Assembly: GCA_025210515.1 (NCBI GenBank)
Contig: JAOARM010000033.1
Span: 62,001 to 126,000 of the forward strand
Length of the DNA stretch: 64,000 nucleotides
Direction: 5' to 3'
Origin: Vallitalea sp.
GTDB taxonomy: Bacteria > Bacillota > Clostridia > Lachnospirales > Vallitaleaceae
The first letter of the stretch is position 1, and every line of letters starts with the position of its first letter. Under the pieces are notes generated by a model. It had not been told where the DNA came from, searched no databases, and saw only the letters and a list, made by a program, of their open reading frames with translations. Position numbers and translations under genes: made by a program. Positions 1 to 8,914 of this stretch are shown here, piece by piece.

Positions 1-2109
1 TACAGCCGATTTTGGATCATTTAACCCTATACGTGCAATTCCACCAACAATTAATGCCTTTAGACAATATGTATCTTCAATATCCCATCCATAATAACTA
101 TATTTATCTATATATTTATCAGCTTCAGAATAATTACTTAACGCATTATTAGCTTCTGCTATCAATGCATATACTCCGGAATTAAATTCCATGAAGATAG
201 CTTTATCTATGTATTTGTTATATTCTTCTATAGCGCTCTCATATTCCCCTTGTTGATATAATGAGAATCCTTTCATTATATGTGATTCTAATGCGTAGGC
301 ATAAATGTTAAGAGCTGTATTGCAATAATTAACTGCCTGTTTATAATTATTTGATTTAATTGATTTTACAGCTAATTCCATATATTTTTCACATTGCTTA
401 GATTTACTAATGGACGACTTAACTATTGAAGGTATTATTAATCTGTCTTTAGGAAATTCATTAGTAAGTGCCATTGTTACTTTATATGAATCATATAAAG
501 TATTAACTTGATTAACCATTTTAAGCTTCTCTATATAATAATTAGATTTATTAATATTTATCTCAAATTTTAATGTACCATGATTAAAATCCTCTTCAAA
601 AAAGTCCATGAAACAAGAATTTTCATTTAATTTAGCCATTACACGATCAAAACTACCTTCACCTTTTAGAATATATTCATTTGAGGTTTCATCAAGTGAT
701 AAATTACTCAAATAATCATGTCCTAAATCAAGAAAACTATATATATCTATATAATGATTATACACTTTTTCACTTTGTTGTTCATCAGTTTTATTATAAT
801 ACCATTTGTTTTTAATATCACTCAAGAAAAAGGAATCCTTATTATACCAATGCTCAGAGGAAACTTCACTTTCCCAATCATCAAAATCACATGTATATAA
901 CTTATTTATTTTGTTATATGCAATATTATTAATCCTATCTATCTTAATCTCAGCATTAATATCTTCATTGAAGTTTTCATCTTCATTTTCATTATAGTCA
1001 TCTTTAACAATTTCAACTGTAGTATTTATTCTATCGCAATTATTTATGTTATAGATAGCTTTTTCTAATATTGTTTTCACTTCATCGTAGTGCTTATAAT
1101 GATATGGTACTAAGCATCTTTCATTACTACCATCTAGCTTAGAAAACCAAACTTTGTATGTATCAAAATCTTCATAATCTTCATATGTATGAAAATAAAT
1201 ATATTCATCGAATATTGATAAATTATGCATATTACTTGTTAATAAAATATTCTCACGTTCTGCACCATTTAATTTCATCTTATATATACCTTCATCTAAA
1301 ACATGAAAATAAATATATTCTCCTCTTACGTCATAATCAAATGAGGATGTCGTATTTGGTAACACTTCAACAAATCTACCATCTATTGATATTTTAACAA
1401 TTCCATATTCATATTTATCAGTTTCTTCATTAGTATGTGATCCTTCAATATAAATATAATCATCATATATAGTGAACTTTGACCATAATTCAAATTTCTC
1501 TGCTATCCTATTTAATTTACCTTCACCAATCTCTACACTAAACAATTTACTATCTAATGTAAGATATATTTTATTTTTATATATAGTAAAGCATTCTATA
1601 TAGCCTTTGTATAACGTTTCAAAGTTACTTCCATCTATCTTAACTCTATATATACCTTTATCTAGTGATTCTCCTCCATCTTCTGAAAAATATATCCAAT
1701 CATCTATAACGATTAATTGAGATGGTTTTATTCCATTATAGATTAGTTTAGTAGTATTATCACTTGTATTCACTGTATATATACCAGATTCATTATTAAT
1801 ATTATCTTCATAATTAATATATCCATATACCATTCCATCTAATACATTAATACTAGATACCTCTTCGTTAAGAATAACCTCAAGATCATTATTTATAGTA
1901 TTTTGTCTAACTAATTTATTCTCTAAATTAAAATAAAACCATTCATTTTCATAAGAAATATTTCCATTTTCCATAGCATTATGTCTTGTATTTCCTAATC
2001 TTTCTGCATCTTCATAAATACTTTCATTAGTTCCAGCAAAGACTGTAATACCAAATATTGCAATAATAATATTTGCTAACACTAATAATAGTAGTAACTT
2101 TTTCTTCAT
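1..2109 (-). CDS. Secreted beta-propeller/TPR protein, truncated at window edge (copy 1 of tandem pair)
   Basis: The frame is open from the ATG at 2109 to base 1, so 703 codons are seen and the 3' part lies outside the window. The protein starts with a signal peptide ending V-F-A before Gly26. It continues with repeated Y-I-Y-F strands typical of DUF5050/YWTD-like beta-propellers, then a middle domain of unknown role, then TPR repeats. By eye it is about 80% identical to the complete neighbour at 2469-5771, so a C-terminal S41 protease domain is expected beyond the edge but not seen. An AAAAGGAGAG ribosome binding site precedes the ATG. Secretion is inferred from the signal peptide; substrate and role are unknown. 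Confidence 0.85.
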   Translation of the reverse strand, partial: MKKKLLLLLVLANIIIAIFGITVFAGTNESIYEDAERLGNTRHNAMENGNISYENEWFYFNLENKLVRQNTINNDLEVILNEEVSSINVLDGMVYGYINYEDNINNESGIYTVNTSDNTTKLIYNGIKPSQLIVIDDWIYFSEDGGESLDKGIYRVKIDGSNFETLYKGYIECFTIYKNKIYLTLDSKLFSVEIGEGKLNRIAEKFELWSKFTIYDDYIYIEGSHTNEETDKYEYGIVKISIDGRFVEVLPNTTSSFDYDVRGEYIYFHVLDEGIYKMKLNGAERENILLTSNMHNLSIFDEYIYFHTYEDYEDFDTYKVWFSKLDGSNERCLVPYHYKHYDEVKTILEKAIYNINNCDRINTTVEIVKDDYNENEDENFNEDINAEIKIDRINNIAYNKINKLYTCDFDDWESEVSSEHWYNKDSFFLSDIKNKWYYNKTDEQQSEKVYNHYIDIYSFLDLGHDYLSNLSLDETSNEYILKGEGSFDRVMAKLNENSCFMDFFEEDFNHGTLKFEININKSNYYIEKLKMVNQVNTLYDSYKVTMALTNEFPKDRLIIPSIVKSSISKSKQCEKYMELAVKSIKSNNYKQAVNYCNTALNIYAYALESHIMKGFSLYQQGEYESAIEEYNKYIDKAIFMEFNSGVYALIAEANNALSNYSEADKYIDKYSYYGWDIEDTYCLKALIVGGIARIGLNDPKSAV

Positions 2110-2142
2110 AGCTTTCTCTCCTTTTAATAATTTTAGTATCTT

Positions 2143-2171
2143 ATACTAACAAAAATGTTGATTAATGTCAA
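2143..2171 (-). promoter_or_regulatory. Sigma-A promoter of propeller gene copy 1
   Basis: On the minus strand TTGACA (2171-2166) and TAGTAT (2148-2143) are separated by 17 bp, about 35 bp before the ATG at 2109. The same arrangement is conserved in copy 2, which supports function. Confidence 0.65.
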
Positions 2172-2278
2172 ATGTTGATTACTTATGTATTGTATGAATT
2201 ATATAATTTTACTAAAAACAGTGTCCAAGTTCTATATGTAATTTGATTATAAATAGCATTCACATCTACAATAAAAAC

Positions 2279-2369
2279 AGACTAAATCTAGCTGTAAGCT
2301 AGCCAATATAGGCAAGCATATACTATTCAGATAACTACTCTGAATGGTATTAATAGCTAAATATAGTCT
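2279..2369. repeat. Cloverleaf-like inverted-repeat element, copy 1
   Basis: The 359-bp gap 2110-2468 holds the promoter and this about 91-bp element. The outer arms pair imperfectly (AGACTA...TAGTCT with further matches inward). Inside are small hairpins and a 12-bp stem, ATACTATTCAGA against TCTGAATGGTAT. It could be a terminator or RNA-stability element for the gene to its right, or an old miniature transposable element. It was duplicated together with the gene (see 5940-6029). No other gene is seen in the gap. Confidence 0.6.
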
Positions 2370-2468
2370 ATTTACATAATCAATTATTAATTTAATCTAA
2401 TTTATATTATAAAAAGTCAATACCAAAAAAAACGAAAAAACTCACTAGTAAATCAGTCATTAAAATAA

Positions 2469-5400
2469 CTATTTTTTCTCTGACTCATTGATAACTTTAA
2501 TGAAATCTTCTAATTCTTCCCCTTCAACAATTATATCTGGCTTAATACCTTTACCATTAATATTTTCTTCAAGTACGTTCCAATAATAGCTTACAAGAAA
2601 AATCACATATTTATTATTTTTATCCTCATACGTATTTTGTGCTACTCCTTTTCCATAAGTATTCTTTCCTAGCACTGTTACGTTATTCAGATATTTTTTT
2701 AATGATAGTGTAAACATCTCAGAACAACTTGCTGAATAATTATTAACTAATATATTAATGTCTTTAAATTCTACCATATTCTCATCAGAATATCCTTCAC
2801 TTGGTTTGCCGTATTTATCAATTAGATACGCACTAATACATTCTGGCAATAAAATATCCATCATCTTAATACAAGATGAAATTTCTCCACCACCATTATC
2901 TCTTAAGTCAATAATTAGTGTTTTTTCTTCTGGATTTTTTATAGAATTAATATGACTTACAAATTTACTACCAGTATTATGTAGAAAACTATTAACTTTT
3001 ATATATTCAGTATTATCATCTAATTGCTTATAACTAATTTCATTGTGTTTATTATAATCAACATACTTATCATAATTTTCTCCATAAAGTACCCAAGTAA
3101 ATTTATCATCATCTTTTCTAATATCTTCTATAAATTCAGCAACTTCCTGTGGAGTTATATTATGTTTTTTATTACGAAACTCTTCAATTTTATTATATAA
3201 GTTATTATTCTTTTTATTGTATAGATAATTATTTTCAACAAAATTGCTGACTTTTTCTACTTGTGGTTTTCTACCTTCTTTTATTAAATAATTAAGTGTA
3301 TCTTTATATTGTAAATCATCTTCATTTGGATTAATTACTTTATACTTATATATTTCAGCAGTGTTATAGTCTTGAAGATATTCGCAATATATATATCCAA
3401 GTTGAGAATATACATAATTGTTAGTTATAACATCATCATTTGGCAAAGAAATGATCTTCTTATAGCAATCTATTGCTTTATCAATATCATCTGTTAATAA
3501 ATATGATCCACCCTTATAATCCCAAATCATCCTACTATCTATATATGCATATTCTTCAGCAAACTTAATACATTCCTTATAATTACCGCTATTATATAAC
3601 GCTCTGCTTTTTAGTATTATTGCAGTAAGATTATATGGATCTATCTTCAATGCTAAGTTGAAATATTTTACAGCTGATTTTAAATCATTTAACCCTATAC
3701 GTGCAATTCCACCTTCAATTAGTGCCTTTAGACAATATGCATCTTCAAGCTCCCATCCATGATAACTATATTTATCTATATATTTATTAGCTTCATAATA
3801 ATTACTTAACGAATTATTAGCTTCTGCTATCAATGCATATACTCCGTCATTGAACTCCCTGAAGATAGCTTTATCTATATATTTGTTATATTCTTCTATA
3901 GCACTCTCATATTTCCCTTGCTGAAATAATGCAAACCCTTTCATTATATGTGAATCTAATGCATATTCATAAACATTAAGAGCTGTATTGCAATAATTAA
4001 TTGCTTGTTTATAATTATTTAATTGAATTGATTTTCCAGCTAAATCCATATATTTTTCACATTGCTTAGATTTACTAATTGACGATTTAACTATTGAAGG
4101 TATTATTAATCTGTCTTTAGGAAATTCATTAGTAAGTGAAATTGTTACTTTATATGAATCATCATTAGCTTGATTAACCATTTTTAGCTTCTCTATATAA
4201 TAATTAGACTTATTAATAATTATCTCAATTTTTAATGCACCTCGATTAAAATGTTCTTCAAAAAAGCCCGCAAGGCAAAATTTATCAGATAATTTATTAA
4301 TTACACGTTCAAAACTCCCTTCCCCCTTAAGTATATATGTATTTGGAGTTTCAGTAAGTGATAAATTTCTCAAATAATCATGTCCTAAATCTAGAAAACT
4401 ATATATATCTATATAATGATTATACACTTTTTCACTTTGTTGTTCATCAGTTTTATTATAATACCATTTGTTTTTAATATTACTCAAGAAAAAGGAATCT
4501 TTGTCATACCAATGCTCATAAAACGTTTCATTTTTCCAATCATCAAAATCAGATGTATATATCTTATTTATTTTGTTATATGCAATATTGTTAATCCTAT
4601 CTATCTTAATCTCAGCATTAATATCTTCATTGAAGTTTTCATCTTCATTTTCATTATAGTCATCTTTAATAATTTCAACTTTAGTATTTATTCTATCACA
4701 ATTATTTATGTTATAAATAGCTTTCTCTAATATCCTTTTTACTTCATCATAGTATTTATAATGATATGGTACTAAGCATCTTTCATTACTACCATCTAAC
4801 TTACAATACCAATGTTTATGTGAATCATAATCTCTATAGTCTTCATATGTATGAAAATAAATATATTCATCGAATATTGATAAATTATATATATCACTTG
4901 TTAATATAATACTCTCACGTTCAGTACCATCTAATTTCATCTTATATATACCTTCATCAGAATTATGAAAATAAATATATTCTCCTCTTACGGCATAATA
5001 ACATGAAGTTTCTGTATTATGTAGCACTTCGATATGCTTTCCATCAATTGATATTTTAACAATACCACACTCGAAATCATTGCAATTTTCATAACTATAT
5101 AATTTATTTGTATAAATATAATCATCATATATAGTGAATTTTGACCATAATTCAAACTTCTCTGCTATCTGATTTAACTTATCTCCACCAATCTCTACAC
5201 TAAATAGTTTTCCATTTAATGTCAGATATATTTTATTTTTATATATAGTGAAGCTATCTATGTAACCTTTGTATAACGTTTCAAAATTACTTCCATCTGT
5301 CTTAATCCTATATATGCCCTTATAATGTGATTGTCTTACATCGTTTGTAAAATATATCCAATCATCAATAACGATTAATTGAGATGGTTTCATTCCATCA

Positions 5401-5771
5401 TAGATTAGTTTAGTAGTTTTATCATTTGTATTCACTTTATATATACCAGATTTATTATTACTACTATCTCCATAATTAATATATCCATATACAATTCCAT
5501 CTAATACATTGAGGCAAGATATCTCTTCATTAATAATAACCTCTACATCATTATTTTTAGTATTTTGCTTAACTAAATTATTATCTAAATTAAAATAAAA
5601 CCATCCATTTTCATAAGAAATGTTGCCATTTTTCATAGCATTATATCTTGTATTTCCTAATCTTTCTACATCTTCGTAAATACCTTCATTTGTTCCAGCA
5701 AATACTGTAATACTAAATAAAGTAACCATTATATTTGCTAATACTAATGATAGCAGTAACTTTTTCCTCAT
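2469..5771 (-). CDS. Secreted beta-propeller/TPR/S41-family protease (copy 2, complete)
   Basis: This 1100-residue protein has a signal peptide (1-25, cleavage after V-F-A). About 40-345 are repeated Y-I-Y-F/Y-I-Y-I strands resembling a DUF5050/YWTD beta-propeller. About 345-565 is an unassigned domain, about 570-850 TPR repeats, and about 890-1095 a C-terminal-processing-protease (S41) domain. The S41 domain shows DLRDNGGG, the nucleophile region NNYSASCSEMF (Ser in S-C-S-E) and the general-base Lys in GKNTYGKGVAQ, so it is probably active. The AGGAGAG site before ATG 5771 fixes the start. It should act outside the membrane on peptides or proteins; the target is unknown. The fusion of propeller, TPR and S41 modules is unusual. 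Confidence 0.85.
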   Translation of the reverse strand: MRKKLLLSLVLANIMVTLFSITVFAGTNEGIYEDVERLGNTRYNAMKNGNISYENGWFYFNLDNNLVKQNTKNNDVEVIINEEISCLNVLDGIVYGYINYGDSSNNKSGIYKVNTNDKTTKLIYDGMKPSQLIVIDDWIYFTNDVRQSHYKGIYRIKTDGSNFETLYKGYIDSFTIYKNKIYLTLNGKLFSVEIGGDKLNQIAEKFELWSKFTIYDDYIYTNKLYSYENCNDFECGIVKISIDGKHIEVLHNTETSCYYAVRGEYIYFHNSDEGIYKMKLDGTERESIILTSDIYNLSIFDEYIYFHTYEDYRDYDSHKHWYCKLDGSNERCLVPYHYKYYDEVKRILEKAIYNINNCDRINTKVEIIKDDYNENEDENFNEDINAEIKIDRINNIAYNKINKIYTSDFDDWKNETFYEHWYDKDSFFLSNIKNKWYYNKTDEQQSEKVYNHYIDIYSFLDLGHDYLRNLSLTETPNTYILKGEGSFERVINKLSDKFCLAGFFEEHFNRGALKIEIIINKSNYYIEKLKMVNQANDDSYKVTISLTNEFPKDRLIIPSIVKSSISKSKQCEKYMDLAGKSIQLNNYKQAINYCNTALNVYEYALDSHIMKGFALFQQGKYESAIEEYNKYIDKAIFREFNDGVYALIAEANNSLSNYYEANKYIDKYSYHGWELEDAYCLKALIEGGIARIGLNDLKSAVKYFNLALKIDPYNLTAIILKSRALYNSGNYKECIKFAEEYAYIDSRMIWDYKGGSYLLTDDIDKAIDCYKKIISLPNDDVITNNYVYSQLGYIYCEYLQDYNTAEIYKYKVINPNEDDLQYKDTLNYLIKEGRKPQVEKVSNFVENNYLYNKKNNNLYNKIEEFRNKKHNITPQEVAEFIEDIRKDDDKFTWVLYGENYDKYVDYNKHNEISYKQLDDNTEYIKVNSFLHNTGSKFVSHINSIKNPEEKTLIIDLRDNGGGEISSCIKMMDILLPECISAYLIDKYGKPSEGYSDENMVEFKDINILVNNYSASCSEMFTLSLKKYLNNVTVLGKNTYGKGVAQNTYEDKNNKYVIFLVSYYWNVLEENINGKGIKPDIIVEGEELEDFIKVINESEKK

Positions 5772-5803
5772 CGTTTTCTCTCCTTTAATAATTTTAGTAT
5801 CTT

Positions 5804-5832
5804 ATACTAACAAATCTGTTGATTAATGTCAA
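5804..5832 (-). promoter_or_regulatory. Sigma-A promoter of propeller/protease copy 2
   Basis: TTGACA (5832-5827) and TAGTAT (5809-5804) with a 17-bp spacer lie upstream of the ATG at 5771, identical in layout to copy 1. Confidence 0.65.
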
Positions 5833-5939
5833 ATGTTGATTACTTATGTATTCTATGAATTATATAATTTCACTAAATACAGTGTCCAAATTCTATATGT
5901 AATTTGATTATAAATAGCATTCACATCTACAATAAAAAT

Positions 5940-6029
5940 AGACTAAATTCAGCTGTAAGCTAGCCAATATAGGCATAGCATATACTATTCAGATAACTAC
6001 TGAATGGTATTAATAACTAAACATAGTCT
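5940..6029. repeat. Cloverleaf-like inverted-repeat element, copy 2
   Basis: This is the second copy of the element at 2279-2369. The inner stem is conserved, with ATACTATTCAG opposite CTGAATGGTAT. It sits between the end of ald and the promoter of the protease gene, so it could terminate or stabilise the ald transcript. There is no U-run typical of an intrinsic terminator. Confidence 0.6.
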
Positions 6030-6074
6030 ATTTACATAATCAAATTATTAATTTAATCTAGTTTATATACATTA

Positions 6075-7193
6075 TTATTTCAACAAACTCTCAGGCTCAT
6101 AATACTCAAGACCCATAGCAGTTGCAACATTTTCATACGTTACTTTTCCATCATAAGTATTAAGTCCTAATAGTAACCTTCTATCATCAATTAGAGCTTC
6201 TTTCACACCTTTATTAGCCATATTTACAAGATATGGTAATGTAACTCCAGTAAGTGCATAGGTTGAAGTTCTTGGGACTGCTCCAGGCATATTAGCAACA
6301 CTATAATGAATTACTCCATGTGATTCATAGCAAGGATTATCATGAGTTGTTATTCTATCAATTGTTTCAATAGAACCACCTTGGTCTATTGCCACATCAA
6401 CGATGACTGAACCTGGCTTCATTGTTTTAACCATTTCTTCTGTAACGATCTTAGGTGCTTTTGCCCCGGGAACAAGAACCGCCCCAATTAATAAATCTGC
6501 CTTCATTACCATTTGCTCAATATTATAATCATTGCAAATAAGTGTTGATACTCTACCACCAAATATATCATCAAGTTGCGCAAGTCTATGTGCATTAATA
6601 TCAAGAATAGTAACACGTGCACCGAGTCCTACTGCCATTTTAGCCGCATTAGTTCCAACTATTCCGCCACCAATTATTACAACTTCCGCTGGTAATACTC
6701 CCGGTACTCCACCAAGAAGAACGCCCATACCACCATTATATTTCTGAAGTAAATGAGCACCAACTTGAGTTGACATTCTTCCAGCAACTTCACTCATTGG
6801 AATAAGTAATGGAAGTGAACCATCAGTATCTTGTACTGTCTCATAAGCTATACCCGTAACTTTTTTCTTCAATAAAGCCTTAGTAAGTGGCTCATTAGGT
6901 GCTAAATGAAGATAAGTATATAAAGTCTGACCTTCTCTGAACAAGTCATATTCACATTCTAATGGTTCTTTTACCTTTACAATTATATCTGATTTTTCAA
7001 ACACTTCAGTATTCTTATCAAGTACTATTCCACCTGCTTTTTTATATTCATCGTCCATAATACCACTTCCCACACCTGCTTTTGTCTCTACATATACAGT
7101 GTGACCATTTTTAACAAGAGCACTTACTCCTGCTGGAGTTAACCCAACCCTATTCTCATTATTCTTGATTTCCTTCAATACTCCAATAATCAT
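6075..7193 (-). CDS. ald: Alanine dehydrogenase
   Basis: This 372-residue protein has the usual length for Ald, the NAD-dependent interconversion of L-alanine with pyruvate plus ammonia. It shows the family N-terminus [20 protein letters not shown], the substrate-binding Lys in KVKEPL, YLHLAP, the Rossmann glycines in [19 protein letters not shown] and the conserved stretch [12 protein letters not shown]. An AAGGAGGAG site lies just before the ATG. An Lrp/AsnC regulator gene lies upstream in the same direction. The enzyme can supply or drain pyruvate and ammonia during amino-acid fermentation, and spore-formers also use it in sporulation and germination. Confidence 0.95.
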   Translation of the reverse strand: MIIGVLKEIKNNENRVGLTPAGVSALVKNGHTVYVETKAGVGSGIMDDEYKKAGGIVLDKNTEVFEKSDIIVKVKEPLECEYDLFREGQTLYTYLHLAPNEPLTKALLKKKVTGIAYETVQDTDGSLPLLIPMSEVAGRMSTQVGAHLLQKYNGGMGVLLGGVPGVLPAEVVIIGGGIVGTNAAKMAVGLGARVTILDINAHRLAQLDDIFGGRVSTLICNDYNIEQMVMKADLLIGAVLVPGAKAPKIVTEEMVKTMKPGSVIVDVAIDQGGSIETIDRITTHDNPCYESHGVIHYSVANMPGAVPRTSTYALTGVTLPYLVNMANKGVKEALIDDRRLLLGLNTYDGKVTYENVATAMGLEYYEPESLLK

Positions 7194-7224
7194 AATATAC
7201 TTCTCCTCCTTAAAAATATATAAT

Positions 7225-7281
7225 ACTTACTAAGTTCTATTTATAAACAGTAAGTAGCTTACCCACCTAAACCTACTTACT
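7225..7281 (-). promoter_or_regulatory. Repeated ACTTACT half-sites in the ald leader
   Basis: Three copies of ACTTACT or its complement lie at 7225-7231, 7249-7255 and 7275-7281, roughly 25 bp apart. The outer pair AGTAAGTAG/CTACTTACT (7249-7257 and 7273-7281) forms a 9-bp hairpin. They lie between a likely promoter (TTGATT, 16 bp, TATATA) and the ald start. Regularly spaced sites fit binding by the adjacent Lrp-family protein, or an RNA hairpin; either is inference. Confidence 0.4.
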
Positions 7282-7338
7282 ATATATAACTTAATTATTG
7301 ATGCAATCAAAATGTCAATTAATAACTATTACGCCAGA

Positions 7339-7414
7339 AGGGTATATGGTATTATAATAACGCAGACCGACCGCTTCCCAGGGTAAGGCAAGTTATTATA
7401 ATACCATATACCCT
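7339..7414. repeat. Perfect 23-bp inverted repeat with a GC-rich loop
   Basis: The arms at 7339-7361 and 7392-7414 are exact reverse complements, with the AT-rich core TATGGTATTATAATAAC in one arm. They enclose a 30-base loop that is much richer in G and C than its surroundings and contains the short repeat GACCGACC. The element lies between lrp and ald, upstream of the probable ald promoter. It could be a small mobile palindromic element, a structured RNA or a strong terminator after lrp; there is no clear U-run. Confidence 0.75.
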
Positions 7415-7434
7415 GACCACATAAATATAATCTA

Positions 7435-7896
7435 TTAATTTCCTTCTTCATAAGAAGGAATCACCGAATGCATATTCTTAACGCAAGAGAGTACAACATT
7501 AGTTTTAGTCTTCATGATACCTTCTATACTCTTTATTCTATTTAATAGCTTCTCCAAAGAAAATGTATCTTTAGTAACTATCTTCAAAGAATAGTCATAC
7601 TCCCCTGCAATATATAAGCAGTCAAGTATCTCATCCGTATCATTAACAAAATCAATAAACTCATCTGTATAAGTAGGTCTTTCAATAGCAATAAACATTA
7701 TAGCCGTCAAATTCCTATCTAAATAATTTGGATTAATAATAGTTGTATATTGCTCAATAATACCTGTAGTCTCTAGCTTTTTCAAACGATCTCTTACAGC
7801 CGAAATTGATAAATTAATATTTGAGCTTATATCTGAAACTGTGACTCTCGCATTCTGTTGTAAAATTCTTAGTATCTTAATATCAATACTATCCAT
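7435..7896 (-). CDS. Lrp/AsnC-family transcriptional regulator
   Basis: About 153 residues. An N-terminal helix-turn-helix (DSIDIKILRILQQNARVTVSDIS through SAVRDRLKKLE) is followed by a ligand-binding RAM/ACT-like domain, the standard Lrp/AsnC layout and length. The ATG at 7896 is chosen because GGGTGAG lies directly before it; a TTG at 7908 in the same frame has no ribosome binding site. The gene precedes ald in the same direction. Lrp proteins often control ald, so ald regulation by alanine or leucine is a reasonable inference. Confidence 0.88.
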   Translation of the reverse strand: MDSIDIKILRILQQNARVTVSDISSNINLSISAVRDRLKKLETTGIIEQYTTIINPNYLDRNLTAIMFIAIERPTYTDEFIDFVNDTDEILDCLYIAGEYDYSLKIVTKDTFSLEKLLNRIKSIEGIMKTKTNVVLSCVKNMHSVIPSYEEGN

Positions 7897-8111
7897 TAAC
7901 TCACCCAATTCATAAAAAACTTATTTCTTACTAAAAACGCAATAGACAACTACTTAAATCAATAATTATAATAATTATCTATATACTGTTAGTATATAAT
8001 ATGCTCGCATATTTTAATATAAAATCATGGTAATTCCGTAATATTTTTTATAAATCAAGGGAAATACCATATTATTTTTCGTGTTAATCTATATTACTTA
8101 ATAAAACATAT

Positions 8112-8145
8112 TAAAAACAGCCCCTATATACATAAGGACTGTTTT
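8112..8145 (-). terminator. Intrinsic terminator after the dhaK/transporter genes
   Basis: On the minus strand AAAACAG (8145-8139) pairs with CTGTTTT (8120-8114), followed by TTTAA. It lies about 40 bp after the last transporter gene and before lrp, so it closes the dhaK transcript. Confidence 0.65.
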
Positions 8146-8185
8146 CCCCCAAATATTTATGTAGTTAAAGCATTAGAATATTTAT

Positions 8186-8527
8186 CTATTTACCTAATGC
8201 TGAAACTATAAATCCTGCCACAATACCACCTAATATTGAAACTAATATTGTAGGTAATGTTTTCTTAAAACTAGCTTTTTTATAAAAACCAAAAGAAAGT
8301 AATCCAATTCCTGCCGCCCATGCTTGATCTACCCATGGTGCATCTGTTCCTTGCACGATAAAACCTACTCCATGATTAACCATCCACATAGTACCAACAA
8401 CCATACCTGCAACAACTACTCCACCAAAAATCTTATGCTTTTCCACGTATTGTCCCCATACCATTGCAATTGCAAATGGAAAAATAAAACCTGACGCTAA
8501 AGTTGTAATAATACCATAACTAGTCAT
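8186..8527 (-). CDS. Small membrane protein, putative glycerol/dihydroxyacetone transporter subunit (Lin0368-like)
   Basis: 113 residues with three to four hydrophobic segments (about 5-22, 33-52, 66-82, 92-110). It resembles the short Lin0368-type proteins annotated as putative glycerol transporter subunits next to dha genes in Firmicutes; I recognise the type from memory. The ATG at 8527 follows GAGGTGA by six bases; a TTG one codon earlier is less likely. It is 14 bp downstream of a similar gene (8542-8901) and behind dhaK. The pair probably forms one channel or carrier for dihydroxyacetone or glycerol, which is inference from context. Confidence 0.7.
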   Translation of the reverse strand: MTSYGIITTLASGFIFPFAIAMVWGQYVEKHKIFGGVVVAGMVVGTMWMVNHGVGFIVQGTDAPWVDQAWAAGIGLLSFGFYKKASFKKTLPTILVSILGGIVAGFIVSALGK

Positions 8528-8541
8528 CAATATTCACCTCT

Positions 8542-8901
8542 CTATTTTTCTGATTGTGCTTCGTCCATTGAATCTGTTACAATTGCAGCTGCAATACCCC
8601 CAAGTATTGCACCTATAGCTAATACACCAAGTGTTGGTAAAGCATTAACTAATGGTTGTCCATTAAATACGCCTACTGCTGTCCCTGCAACTCCTACAGG
8701 TAAACCTAGGTCTACCCAAGCAGCTCCATCTCTGTTATATATTACTCCTGCATAATGACAAATGGACCATGAAAGACCTATTATAACTAAAGCTGCAAAC
8801 CATCCACCAACTAAACCATAATCACCTGCTAGTTTTCCCCATACAGAGAAAACTAATATTCCTGAGATCATACTACCAATAAATGTACCTAATTGTCTCA
8901 T
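8542..8901 (-). CDS. Small membrane protein, putative glycerol/dihydroxyacetone transporter subunit (second)
   Basis: 119 residues with hydrophobic segments at about 5-20, 30-50, 65-82 and 88-107, and a charged C-terminus. It shares motifs with its neighbour: both have a D-G/D-A-x-W-V-D loop followed by G-x-x-G. The ATG at 8901 is preferred because AAGGAGGG lies eight bases before it; an ATG two codons earlier nearly touches that site. It follows dhaK by 13 bp, so the two small proteins and DhaK are translated from one message behind a sigma-54-like promoter. Confidence 0.7.
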   Translation of the reverse strand: MRQLGTFIGSMISGILVFSVWGKLAGDYGLVGGWFAALVIIGLSWSICHYAGVIYNRDGAAWVDLGLPVGVAGTAVGVFNGQPLVNALPTLGVLAIGAILGGIAAAIVTDSMDEAQSEK

Positions 8902-8914
8902 AAACATACCCTCC

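Larger units (their letters stand above)
1..2407. repeat. Direct repeat, copy 1 (tandem gene duplication)
   Basis: This segment matches 3669-6068 in the same orientation. The match covers coding sequence, ribosome binding site, promoter and about 300 bp upstream, and ends near 2407. The copies differ by scattered substitutions and small indels, so the duplication is not recent. The repeat unit is about 3.66 kb and copy 1 is cut by the window edge. Confidence 0.9.
3669..6068. repeat. Direct repeat, copy 2 (tandem gene duplication)
   Basis: This segment matches 1-2407 in the same orientation, including the promoter and the inverted-repeat element upstream. The similarity stops just before the end of ald (6075), which marks the right edge of the duplicated unit. 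Confidence 0.9.

Noticed and set aside
4416..4730. Open frame of about 100 codons on the plus strand inside the protease gene
   Set aside because: It is antisense to a well-supported coding region, lacks a good ribosome binding site and is composed of AT-rich low-complexity residues.
6532..6747. Antisense open frame within ald
   Set aside because: A shadow of the alanine dehydrogenase reading frame without its own signals.
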